Part shown: positions 8,852 to 16,483 of the stretch, one piece after another
Numbering within the stretch: position 1 is the stretch's first letter
Layout of the letters: each line of letters opens with the position of its first letter
Source: Gammaproteobacteria bacterium UBA4421
Lineage (GTDB): Bacteria; Pseudomonadota; Gammaproteobacteria; Pseudomonadales; Azotimanducaceae
Direction of reading: 5' to 3'
NCBI GenBank assembly: GCA_002389675.1
Contig: DGQF01000055.1
Location: 62,001 to 126,000, forward strand
Length of the DNA: 64,000 nt
Made by a program: the position numbers and the translations under genes
Notes under the pieces: generated by a model
Database searches by the model: none
What the model was told of the DNA's origin: nothing
Seen by the model: only the letters and a program-made list of their open reading frames with translations

Positions 8852-9424
8852 TTATTGGGCTTGAGCTAATTCGTCGACACAGCCAGCAGCCCAATACATG
8901 ATATTGGGTAATGTTTTGTGACAATCGTACCAGTCGTATGCAATTGCGCGGCCGGTCATCACAACACCGGCCCAGAATGCCAGAGACAGGGTGGCTGCCA
9001 GGCGCACGGATTTTGGCGGCCGTTGCTGTTGAGCCCAAGTTGAACTCGCGCTTTTCATTTTATGTCTGAACAATAGGGCGTTGATCCCAGCGGCTATAAG
9101 TAAAACGACCTTGATGCGGAACCAGATACTTTGAGTGGTGCGCACGGGTATGGCGAAATACAAAATGAAGCCGGTAATGAACATGACCGCAAAGCCAATC
9201 AGCAATGGGCGATCTAAACGCTCAGCGAGTGTATTTGCGGGAATAGTTTTGAAAGCAACGCCAAGCAAACGTAAGTCAATGACAAACAGCATGCCTAGAA
9301 AGACCATGAGGGCCAGAACGTGAGTGGATTCGATCCAAGCGTACATGTAGTAAGACTCATGGAGTTGGGTGCTCCAGCTTTGACTATCCAGCCAGCGGGC
9401 TAGATTTAGTAAAGACTCGTTCAT
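8852..9424 (-). CDS. DUF6644-like integral membrane protein
   Basis: A 190-residue protein with four or five hydrophobic helices. The stretch 'ESTHVLALMVFLGMLFVIDLRLLG' mirrors 'HLLAMALLGGMILVCDLRLLG' of the next gene downstream, which shows common ancestry. Further helices include 'PLLIGFAVMFITGFILYFA' and 'FRIKVVLLIAAGINALLF'. A C-terminal extension carries 'YDCHKTLPNIMYWAAGCVDE' with one histidine and two cysteines, unlike its paralogue. It probably sits in the inner membrane with the partner at 8364-8840 and perhaps the 43-residue peptide. Function is unknown; a redox or heme role is only a guess from the histidines. Confidence 0.75.
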   Translation of the reverse strand: MNESLLNLARWLDSQSWSTQLHESYYMYAWIESTHVLALMVFLGMLFVIDLRLLGVAFKTIPANTLAERLDRPLLIGFAVMFITGFILYFAIPVRTTQSIWFRIKVVLLIAAGINALLFRHKMKSASSTWAQQQRPPKSVRLAATLSLAFWAGVVMTGRAIAYDWYDCHKTLPNIMYWAAGCVDELAQAQ

Positions 9425-9512
9425 GTCTCAAGGGCTCCGCCTACGTGTCTTGAACAGTATACGCGCTGGTGAGATGGTTTAGAAACAAAGTCCGACCCTC
9501 GGCGCAGGCAGG

Positions 9513-10589
9513 CTAGCCAGAATACCAGCTGCCATCTGAATTTGGCTGCATGATGAGATAACTCCACCAGAAAAAAACGCCGGGCTCGTGCTGGTGTGGC
9601 GCAGTGCAGTTGTATTTATTACGACCCGCATGCAAGGGCGCTTGGGGTCGGATGGTTATGAATTGCGCCTGTTCGGGCGCTTGCATTTCCATCAGGCCTT
9701 GCTGACTTGCGTAACATCTGAGTTGATTCATGGCAAACGCGTCAGGTTCAATATTGAGGGTGACCCATGTCTTATGGTCACGCAGTTGGTCGATTGGACC
9801 GCGGGGCTCTGCATCGATGTAAAGGGGTCTTGCGTTCAGCCGCGTTGCCAGATGGGAGAGACTTGTGTAAGGCCCACCCAGCGGAAACCGTGGCAATGCG
9901 CTGAAATCAGAGCCGGCTCCGACGGCACCAGAATGCTGACCAAAACCAATCAGTCCAAGATCAGTAACCCACTGACTGATCGTTTGGGTATATTCACCGT
10001 AGGGATAGGCAAATAGCGTGGGTACTTGTCCTGTTTCGGCCTCAATACGTTGCTGTGCCGTGCGAATGTCTAAAATAATCCTAGCTTGCCATTGCGTTTG
10101 GGTTTCGTTGGGCGTTGGGCGCACCAGATGGCTATGGCTGTGGCTATGATTGCCGATGGTCACGCCGGCCTGCGCCAGTTGGCCCAACTGCTCCCAAGTC
10201 ATATACGCCTGCAGTTTTGAATCTATCGCGTGGGTGTTAACAAATACAGTGTAGGGCCAGCGGCGTTGAGTTAATTCAGGATGCACCTGGTTAAACACCG
10301 AGGCGTAGGCATCGTCGAATGTAAGCGCTACCGTATTTTCCGGTACTGCCAGCCCCTGTTGTAAATGGCGAACCATTTTATCCAATGGCCATACGTTGAA
10401 GTCGTTTTGCGCTAGGTAGTCTAGGTGGGCGGCAAAATGTGTAGGGCTTATAGATGTGCTGGCAGGCGTCTCTGCGGAGACGTGATGATAGGCCAAGATA
10501 ACACCATGGTCTGCAGAGCGCGGTGATTCTTCGGCGTTCGCATAGTGGGTGAGAATGAGCGCAATTAATAAAATAATCTTGAGGTACAT
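9513..10589 (-). CDS. Secreted polysaccharide deacetylase family protein
   Basis: A 358-residue carbohydrate esterase 4 (NodB-type) protein. A signal peptide is visible at residues 1-19 with likely cleavage after ANA. The catalytic features are present: 'LTFDDAY' (metal-binding Asp and base at about 91-93) and 'GNHSHSHSHL' (His ligands at about 148-154), then 'FAYPYGEY'. The beginning 'ILAYHHVS' is typical of PgaB/IcaB-like deacetylases. The last 100 residues form an extra beta-rich domain ('NIEPDAFAMNQLRCYASQ...FFWWSYLIMQ') that I do not recognise. The role is likely to be removal of acetyl groups from an envelope polysaccharide. It lies next to a Bax-like glucosaminidase, consistent with cell-wall or polysaccharide remodelling. 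Confidence 0.88.
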   Translation of the reverse strand: MYLKIILLIALILTHYANAEESPRSADHGVILAYHHVSAETPASTSISPTHFAAHLDYLAQNDFNVWPLDKMVRHLQQGLAVPENTVALTFDDAYASVFNQVHPELTQRRWPYTVFVNTHAIDSKLQAYMTWEQLGQLAQAGVTIGNHSHSHSHLVRPTPNETQTQWQARIILDIRTAQQRIEAETGQVPTLFAYPYGEYTQTISQWVTDLGLIGFGQHSGAVGAGSDFSALPRFPLGGPYTSLSHLATRLNARPLYIDAEPRGPIDQLRDHKTWVTLNIEPDAFAMNQLRCYASQQGLMEMQAPEQAQFITIRPQAPLHAGRNKYNCTAPHQHEPGVFFWWSYLIMQPNSDGSWYSG

Positions 10590-10606
10590 TGCAGCGAAAC
10601 GTTGAA

Positions 10607-11386
10607 TTATTCGAGCTTGTTAAAGCGAATCAGAGATTGAATTTCGGCAATATATTCGTCACCTCGCTCCGAATAGGCCTGCAGTCCTCCAGCTAAGGCG
10701 ATTCCCGAAAGAGGGACCTCAGCCGCGCGCATGGTTGCGCGCTGCTCCCGCAGCAATTGATAACTTCTGTGGGTGTTTATGTTGTGCAAATAGGCGTCTA
10801 CAGCTGCTTGCACGGATACAAACTTTGCCACTTCGTGAGTCCGCCCCGGCGCGCGGCCTTTTGGCGTGAAGCCACACCCTTTTTTGAAACATTGTTGACC
10901 GAAGAGATTGTTGCCCTGCCGGGCGAAACGTGAGGAGCCCCAACCCGATTCTTTGGCTGCCTGAGCAAGGATGAGCGCCGGCGGTAGGGTGTCCACTCGA
11001 GGCCCCAGCTGCGTGACTAGGGCAGCATAATCCGGTGGATTTGCCACTGTAACGTCATAATCATTGGCGAGTTTTTTTAGGAATTGCTGATCGGACCAAG
11101 TTAATGTCTCTTTGGGGATTTTTCTTGAAATCAGCTGCAGGTGTCTTCGTTCTTCGGTAATTGTTTTGTTAGCAATGTCGATGCGAGGCATTAAAAAATC
11201 AAAAAAAGCCTGCTTTTTAGCCTTAACCTCTAACAGCGAAAAGTCGGGCAGCGGCGTTTTTTGCAAAGAAATGACGTAGGTTATGACAACCACGAGAATT
11301 GCCATAGACAATAGCGTAACGGTCAATTGACTGCGCGTGGTATCGCGCGTTGGGCGTTTGTTATCGTTGGGGGTCGAAGTGTTCAT
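10607..11386 (-). CDS. Bax-like glucosaminidase domain protein
   Basis: A 259-residue membrane-anchored protein. A single hydrophobic helix lies at about residues 21-41, preceded by a polar, basic N-terminus, so the bulk is periplasmic. The glucosaminidase domain includes 'LPPALILAQAAKESGWGSSRFARQGNNLFG', with the catalytic glutamate at about 146 in AKESGWG, and 'KFVSVQAAVDAYLHNINTHRSY'. Such enzymes cleave peptidoglycan glycan strands. Length and architecture match proteobacterial Bax proteins. The gap to the deacetylase downstream is 17 bp, so the two are likely co-transcribed. Confidence 0.88.
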   Translation of the reverse strand: MNTSTPNDNKRPTRDTTRSQLTVTLLSMAILVVVITYVISLQKTPLPDFSLLEVKAKKQAFFDFLMPRIDIANKTITEERRHLQLISRKIPKETLTWSDQQFLKKLANDYDVTVANPPDYAALVTQLGPRVDTLPPALILAQAAKESGWGSSRFARQGNNLFGQQCFKKGCGFTPKGRAPGRTHEVAKFVSVQAAVDAYLHNINTHRSYQLLREQRATMRAAEVPLSGIALAGGLQAYSERGDEYIAEIQSLIRFNKLE

Positions 11387-11420
11387 AATTAATCATAACC
11401 GCTTTGGCGGGTAATGCCCT

Positions 11421-12278
11421 CTAGGTTAAACAAATAAAACCGTGGCTTAGGGCGAGCTCGCCCTTCGCATTAGAGACTTGGAAATGCACTGTATTGCCCG
11501 TTTTTTTAGCCTCCACAGTGATGGTTGAGGGCATCAATACCATGGCGGAAAAACGGCCGCCGATTCGTGTAATACATTGCGGATCGCCGTGTGCATAATG
11601 ATTGATCAATTGGCTAACGGCCATGGCCATGGTGGCCGTGCCGTGGAGAATGATGTCTGGTAGACCGGCTGCAAGTGCAGTGGCTCGATCAGTGTGGATC
11701 GGGTTCCAAATTTGCGCGCACTCGGAATAGATATGTGCGGCTCCTTGTGCCACCTCAAGATTAAATCGGTCAGTTAGCCCCTGCAGATCGCCAGGTGGTG
11801 GTTTGGGTGTGGGTGTTTGGCTCGCGGTATTGCCGCTGACCTGGACATCGCGATAAATACTCAGCTGATAGGTGCGTGCAACGAGTTTGCCGGTGGCTGC
11901 ATTGCGTGTATCTAACTCAAGCGTGTAAGCGGCACCTGGCTTGATGGCGCGCACGCCGATCACAGTGGCCGTAGTTGTGAGGGTATCACCTGCGCGAATG
12001 GGCTGGAAAATATGCAGGTCATGGGCGGCATGCACCCCTCGTCGTGTTTCCTGTGGCGTTAACGTTTGGTTCTGCGCAAGGTTGCGGGTATCTAGTATAA
12101 CCGGCCACTCCAAACAAACGGGAAACAGCGGATGGGCGATCACCGCATGTGCTGAGGTATCCATGTATAAAGGGTTGAAGTCGCTCAGTCCGGCGGCGTA
12201 TGCCATGACGGAACGTGCATCGACGGTATGCAGTTTTGGTGATGTTTTGGTGCCAACTAAAGTGGTGCTGAGGGGCAT
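11421..12278 (-). CDS. MaoC-type double hotdog hydratase
   Basis: A 285-residue protein with two hotdog halves. The N-terminal half has 'VMAYAAGLSDFNPLYMD'. The C-terminal half has the hydratase-2 motif 'IWNPIHTDRATALAAGLPDIILHG' (Asn192, His195, Asp197 region), which forms the catalytic Asp/His pair of R-specific enoyl-CoA hydratases. It could hydrate enoyl-CoA in fatty-acid or sterol side-chain oxidation. In steroid degraders, double-hotdog MaoC proteins act on steroid enoyl-CoAs, but no such context is visible here, since the neighbours are Lon and a glucosaminidase. The proline-rich linker (about 155-163) separates the halves. The start ATG is clear. Confidence 0.85.
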   Translation of the reverse strand: MPLSTTLVGTKTSPKLHTVDARSVMAYAAGLSDFNPLYMDTSAHAVIAHPLFPVCLEWPVILDTRNLAQNQTLTPQETRRGVHAAHDLHIFQPIRAGDTLTTTATVIGVRAIKPGAAYTLELDTRNAATGKLVARTYQLSIYRDVQVSGNTASQTPTPKPPPGDLQGLTDRFNLEVAQGAAHIYSECAQIWNPIHTDRATALAAGLPDIILHGTATMAMAVSQLINHYAHGDPQCITRIGGRFSAMVLMPSTITVEAKKTGNTVHFQVSNAKGELALSHGFICLT

Positions 12279-12310
12279 ATTTTCCTTTGAGCTGTAGTTA
12301 AGCGTATTAC

Positions 12311-14695
12311 CTAAAATAAAAGCGCGTAGACATCCTTGAAATGGTTCGCGTAAACAATGGTCAGCCCTTTTTTGATGGACTCAGGAACATCATCTACATC
12401 ACCCTCGTTTGCAGCGGGTAATATAACCCGCTTGATTTTCTGCCGCTTGGCGGCGATAAGTTTTTCGCGTATGCCGCCGACAGGATAGACCAATCCGGTC
12501 AGGGTAAGTTCGCCAGTCATCGCGAAACCTGCTTTTGGTGCCGTATTCAGGGCCAGTGAAGTCAAGGCCACGGCCATGGTGACTCCTGCGCTGGGGCCAT
12601 CTTTTGGCGTGGCGCCGGCGGGCACGTGCAGATGAGTTTGAGTTTGCGTGAAAAATGTGTCGTCGAAGTTAAAGGCTTTAGCGCTTGCCGTAATAAAGCT
12701 GTAGGCAATATGCGCAGACTCCTGCATGACATCACCTAATTGGCCGGTCAGTTTTAGCCCAGGGCCTTTGTGGCGGGTGGTGGCTGCCTCGATGGGTAAA
12801 GTTGCGCCGCCCAGGGCGGTCCAAGCCAGACCGGTGACAACCCCGATGCCACTTTGTAATTGTTCTTTTGCATAATCAGGTTTCCCAAGATATGACTCAA
12901 CATCACCTTTTTTGACGTGAATAGGCGCCGGCGTGTCCCCGAGCAATTTCACAACGGACTTACGTACTAGGCTGGCCAGCGCTTTATCTAGGCGGCGAAC
13001 GCCAGCTTCGCGTGAATAACCTTCGATTACAGCCCGCAGGGCAGCTCGGTCGACCTTCAGATCACGGCGTTTTAACCCTGCGCGCTTGATTTGTCGGGGA
13101 AGCAGGTGTTTTTGTGCAATAGCGAGCTTTTCGTTGTCTAGGTAGCCGCCGAGTCGAATGATCTCCATGCGGTCTAGTAGTGGCCCAGGAATAGTATCCA
13201 GTTGATTGGCGGTGCAGACAAAGAGCACTTTTGACAGATCGAAATCGATATCGAGGTAGTGATCTCGGAATTTGCTGTTTTGCTCGGGGTCTAATACTTC
13301 AAGTAATGCGCTTGCAGGGTCGCCTTGATAGGAGGCACCGATTTTGTCGATTTCGTCAAGCATGACCACTGGGTTGGCGACGCCGGTATCTTTAAGCGCC
13401 TGAATTAATTTGCCTGGCATGGCACCGACATAGGTGCGGCGGTGCCCTTTTATTTCCGCTTCGTCGCGCATTCCTCCGACAGAAAATCGAAAGAACTGAC
13501 GTCCCAAAGCATCAGCTATGCTGCGCCCTAGGGAGGTTTTACCCACCCCAGGGGGGCCGACAAAACAGACGATTGAGCCGGCAACATCACCTTTCATAAT
13601 GCCCAGAGCGAGGAATTCCACGATGCGTTGTTTAATGTCCTCCAAACCCTCGTGATTGCTGTTAAGCATTTTAGTGGCACCCGCCAAGTCGGTGGTGTCG
13701 GTGCTGACAATGCCCCACGGTAAACAAGTCAGCCAATCTAGGTAAGTGCGGGTCACGCCATATTCTGGCGAGCCCGGTTCGAGCATCTCCAATTTGCTTA
13801 ACTCTTCAGTAACTTTGGCTGCAGCTTTTTCTGGTAATGTCAGGTTCGCGATGCGCGTCTTAAACTGCTCGGACTCGAGGGTTTTATCATCTTTGGAAAT
13901 ACCTAGTTCACTTTGTATATATTTGAGTTGCTGGCGCAGCACCGCATCGCGTTGGTAGCCTTGAATTTCTTTTTCAACGTGCTCGCGGATTTCCATTTGA
14001 GCCGCAGCAATTTCTACCTCCCTGCGCAACAATTTAACCACCAGCTCCATGCGTGGTTGTAGTGTGGTGCGAGACAGGACTTCCTGCAGATCCTCTTTGC
14101 TGGCGGTAGTTAGACTTGCTGCAAAGTCAGCCAACACGGAGGCTTCATTTGGGTTGGAGCGCGCCAAAAAGACTTTTAATTCTTCGCCGAATAGAGGGTT
14201 TAGAGGGATAAGTTCTTTGATGGTATTGATGATTGCCACAGCATAGGCAGTCTCGTCATTGCTTTGATTGCCCTGGTCCTGCGGGAAATAACGCACGCTG
14301 GCGGTCAGGGGTGGGCTGGTGTTGAGCCACTTGCCGATTTTGAACCGCTGCAGGCCTTCTAATAAAACTTGTAGCTGATCACCTTCTCGATGCACTCGGT
14401 GTACTTTACATAGACACCCAACCTCATACAGATCTGTGGATTTGGGTGTTTCTTTGACGTCATGTTTAGTTGCAATGAGACCGACGACGTCTTGATCACG
14501 CGCCTGAATTGCTTCCAACGTGGGTAACCAGATGTCTGCTGACATCGTCAGCGGAATGGCTTGCCCGGGAAAAAAGGGTCGATGCTCTTGGGGAATAATA
14601 TGGATGAGCGCAGGCATGGCCTGATTGGGCAAGATAATTTGCCCGTTTGAGGCGTTTGCACCGGCGCGGTCCCCACTGTGTTCTATGATGCTCAT
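12311..14695 (-). CDS. lon: ATP-dependent Lon protease
   Basis: A 794-residue serine protease of the LonA type. I choose ATG 14695 because AGGAG precedes it by 8 nt and the sequence becomes protein-like only from MSIIEHSGD; the frame open to 14908 is unsupported. Order of parts: substrate-binding N-terminal domain ('PALIHIIPQEHRPFFPGQAIPL'), coiled region ('REHVEKEIQGYQRDAVLRQQLK'), AAA+ module with Walker A 'GPPGVGKTS' and Walker B 'VVMLDEIDKIG', and a protease domain with Ser702 in 'DGPSAG' and Lys745 in 'GGIREKL'. The 43-residue spacing of the dyad equals that in E. coli Lon. It degrades damaged and short-lived regulatory proteins in the cytoplasm. The N-domain is somewhat divergent from E. 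coli, so this may be a second Lon paralogue. Confidence 0.95.
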   Translation of the reverse strand: MSIIEHSGDRAGANASNGQIILPNQAMPALIHIIPQEHRPFFPGQAIPLTMSADIWLPTLEAIQARDQDVVGLIATKHDVKETPKSTDLYEVGCLCKVHRVHREGDQLQVLLEGLQRFKIGKWLNTSPPLTASVRYFPQDQGNQSNDETAYAVAIINTIKELIPLNPLFGEELKVFLARSNPNEASVLADFAASLTTASKEDLQEVLSRTTLQPRMELVVKLLRREVEIAAAQMEIREHVEKEIQGYQRDAVLRQQLKYIQSELGISKDDKTLESEQFKTRIANLTLPEKAAAKVTEELSKLEMLEPGSPEYGVTRTYLDWLTCLPWGIVSTDTTDLAGATKMLNSNHEGLEDIKQRIVEFLALGIMKGDVAGSIVCFVGPPGVGKTSLGRSIADALGRQFFRFSVGGMRDEAEIKGHRRTYVGAMPGKLIQALKDTGVANPVVMLDEIDKIGASYQGDPASALLEVLDPEQNSKFRDHYLDIDFDLSKVLFVCTANQLDTIPGPLLDRMEIIRLGGYLDNEKLAIAQKHLLPRQIKRAGLKRRDLKVDRAALRAVIEGYSREAGVRRLDKALASLVRKSVVKLLGDTPAPIHVKKGDVESYLGKPDYAKEQLQSGIGVVTGLAWTALGGATLPIEAATTRHKGPGLKLTGQLGDVMQESAHIAYSFITASAKAFNFDDTFFTQTQTHLHVPAGATPKDGPSAGVTMAVALTSLALNTAPKAGFAMTGELTLTGLVYPVGGIREKLIAAKRQKIKRVILPAANEGDVDDVPESIKKGLTIVYANHFKDVYALLF

Positions 14696-14765
14696 TGGTA
14701 TGCTCCTAGCGTCAATTTGAACGTTATTGGGGTGCTCAGGGCATAATCCAAGTGTTGGTTTTGTG

Positions 14766-15533
14766 TTAGCGCACGGGTAAGGCTGCGAGGCTATTTTTGA
14801 GTTGGGCCAGCGCGGCTCGATTGGCTTGTTTGATTTGATCCATGCTGGGTGGTTGGTCGCTGATGTCTCCGAGCTCTGAAAGTACAACATGGACTTCATC
14901 GTGGCCACTGACCTGTTTCATCAGGTTTAACCAACGTTGCACGTTAGGGAAAGGTGAGAAGTCATAGATATGAGTGAACTCTGGCTGGAGTTGGCCTATT
15001 TCTACGTAAGCCGCAAAGTCGGCCAAGGAGAGATTTTGGCCGGTAAGGTAGGGATGCCTCTTCAGCCAGCCTGATTCGAAGGCATTCAGGGCGTTATGGA
15101 GCGTGGCTTGTGCTGCCCGTTGCGCAGCTTCTGGGATGTCCAGGTCTTTACGTATTTTTGGGGCCACCAGTCCGACAGAGGCCTCGCGAATGTTGCGATG
15201 ATGATAATTTAAATAGGCATCGATGCGTGCGCGAGCTTGATAGTCGGCTGGATACAGGTCGGTCCATCCGTGTTTGTTGGCGAGGTAACATAGAATCGCA
15301 TGTGCTTCGCCAAGCACAAAGTCACCCTCAGACTCCTCCAGGGTGGGAATTGTGCCGGCAGGATTTTTTTCCAAGAATAGTGGGTGGCGGCTACCGCTGC
15401 TCCCTTTGGAGCCCGGGTTAATCAGTACCATCTCGAACGGGACTTGTTTGTGTAGCAATAGCCACATCACAGCTCGCACGGGCTGTGAAAAAGGCACGCC
15501 ATACAGAATATAGGGGGGTGAGGTGGTGCTCAT
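14766..15533 (-). CDS. Glutathione S-transferase family protein
   Basis: A 255-residue soluble protein with a thioredoxin-like N-terminal domain ('ILYGVPFSQPVRAVMWLLLHKQVPFE', then 'NPAGTIPTLEE', 'LGEAHAILCYLANKH') and an all-alpha C-terminal domain. The serine in 'FSQP' is in the place of the catalytic Ser of theta-class enzymes. The 'EAHAI' segment corresponds to the ES-A/I glutathione gamma-glutamyl site, here Glu-Ala instead of Glu-Ser. It may conjugate glutathione to electrophilic intermediates. The downstream neighbour is lon, and an SDR gene lies upstream on the same strand. It is one of four GST-fold genes in the window; the substrate is unknown. Confidence 0.85.
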   Translation of the reverse strand: MSTTSPPYILYGVPFSQPVRAVMWLLLHKQVPFEMVLINPGSKGSSGSRHPLFLEKNPAGTIPTLEESEGDFVLGEAHAILCYLANKHGWTDLYPADYQARARIDAYLNYHHRNIREASVGLVAPKIRKDLDIPEAAQRAAQATLHNALNAFESGWLKRHPYLTGQNLSLADFAAYVEIGQLQPEFTHIYDFSPFPNVQRWLNLMKQVSGHDEVHVVLSELGDISDQPPSMDQIKQANRAALAQLKNSLAALPVR

Positions 15534-15581
15534 GGTGAATTTTGCCTTGATGCGTTTGTATGAGTTGGCGGTAAACTAAAG

Positions 15582-16376
15582 TCAGGCGACGATTGAGCCG
15601 CCGTCACAGGTAATAATATCTCCAACCGTGAACCCGCAGGCTCTTGAACTGAGGAAAATAGCAAGACCTGCGATATCTTCAGCCGTGCCGACCCGGCCTC
15701 TGGGATTGCCGCGTCCCACGGCCTCCCAATCTGTTGTATCTGTATCTCCGCCACCACCAACGCCGGTGCTAAGCATATAGGTGGGAAAAGGTCCGGGTGC
15801 AATGCCATTGACGATGATGTTGCGTTTGATCAGATGGGCGGCTAAAACGCGCGTGAGATGATGAATGGCCGCTTTAGATGGCCCATACGAGAAGTTATCA
15901 AATACAGGGGTCTGGATACCGTCAACCGAGCCAACGTTGACAATATGAGTCGGGGTCTCAAAGCTGGCCTTCTTTTCGAGCAAAGGCAGCAGCTTTTGCA
16001 CAAGAAAAAATGGTCCCTTAACGTTGGTGTTCATGACTTTGTCCCAGCCGGTTTCAGGAAAGGTCTCAAGGGGCGCGCCCCATGCAACCCCGGCGTTGTT
16101 GATCAAAACGTCCAGATGATTTTCCTGTGTGTTTAATTGAGCGCAGAAGTCGTCGATACCTGAAAGCGTAGATAAGTCTGCGGGGATGGAAATACATTCA
16201 CTGTTGTAGGTCTGCGCAAGGCGCTTCGCGGTAGCATCACAGACCGCGGCCTTGCGAGAACTGATATAAACCTTTGCGCCGTTAGCGAGAAAGCCGGCGG
16301 CAATCATTTCGCCGATGCCTCTGGATCCACCGGTGACCACTACGGTTTTACCGGTAACAGAAAATAAGTTGTTCAA
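15582..16376 (-). CDS. Short-chain dehydrogenase/reductase (RhlG-like)
   Basis: A 264-residue classical SDR. The dinucleotide motif TGGSRGIG is at 15-22, NNAG at 93-96, catalytic Ser150 in 'VNVGSVDG', and Tyr164/Lys168 in 'YGPSK'. 'SSRKAAVCDATAKRL' after strand 2 suggests NADPH preference (Arg). The loop 'TGVGGGGDTDTTDWEAVGRGNPRGRVG' and overall pattern resemble RhlG-type 3-oxoacyl reductases and related oxidoreductases of unknown substrate. The start ATG is followed at once by the fold, so no N-terminal signal. It is 48 bp upstream of the GST gene on the same strand and probably in the same operon. Confidence 0.88.
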   Translation of the reverse strand: MNNLFSVTGKTVVVTGGSRGIGEMIAAGFLANGAKVYISSRKAAVCDATAKRLAQTYNSECISIPADLSTLSGIDDFCAQLNTQENHLDVLINNAGVAWGAPLETFPETGWDKVMNTNVKGPFFLVQKLLPLLEKKASFETPTHIVNVGSVDGIQTPVFDNFSYGPSKAAIHHLTRVLAAHLIKRNIIVNGIAPGPFPTYMLSTGVGGGGDTDTTDWEAVGRGNPRGRVGTAEDIAGLAIFLSSRACGFTVGDIITCDGGSIVA

Positions 16377-16483
16377 GGCGTTTTTCCGAATGTCTTAGGG
16401 TGGAAATAGCGTACCTTTTTCCTGCACTTCTGCAATGGCATTGCGTAAAAATTCAAACGGTGGTTCGCGTTTTCACTTGCAGC

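Noticed and set aside
8841..9038. Upstream extension of the membrane-protein frame (8364-8840)
   Set aside because: It overlaps the preceding membrane-protein gene and its residues look like an out-of-frame shadow of that gene.
14696..14908. N-terminal extension of the Lon reading frame
   Set aside because: The added residues show no conserved Lon sequence, and AGGAG at proper distance supports ATG 14695.
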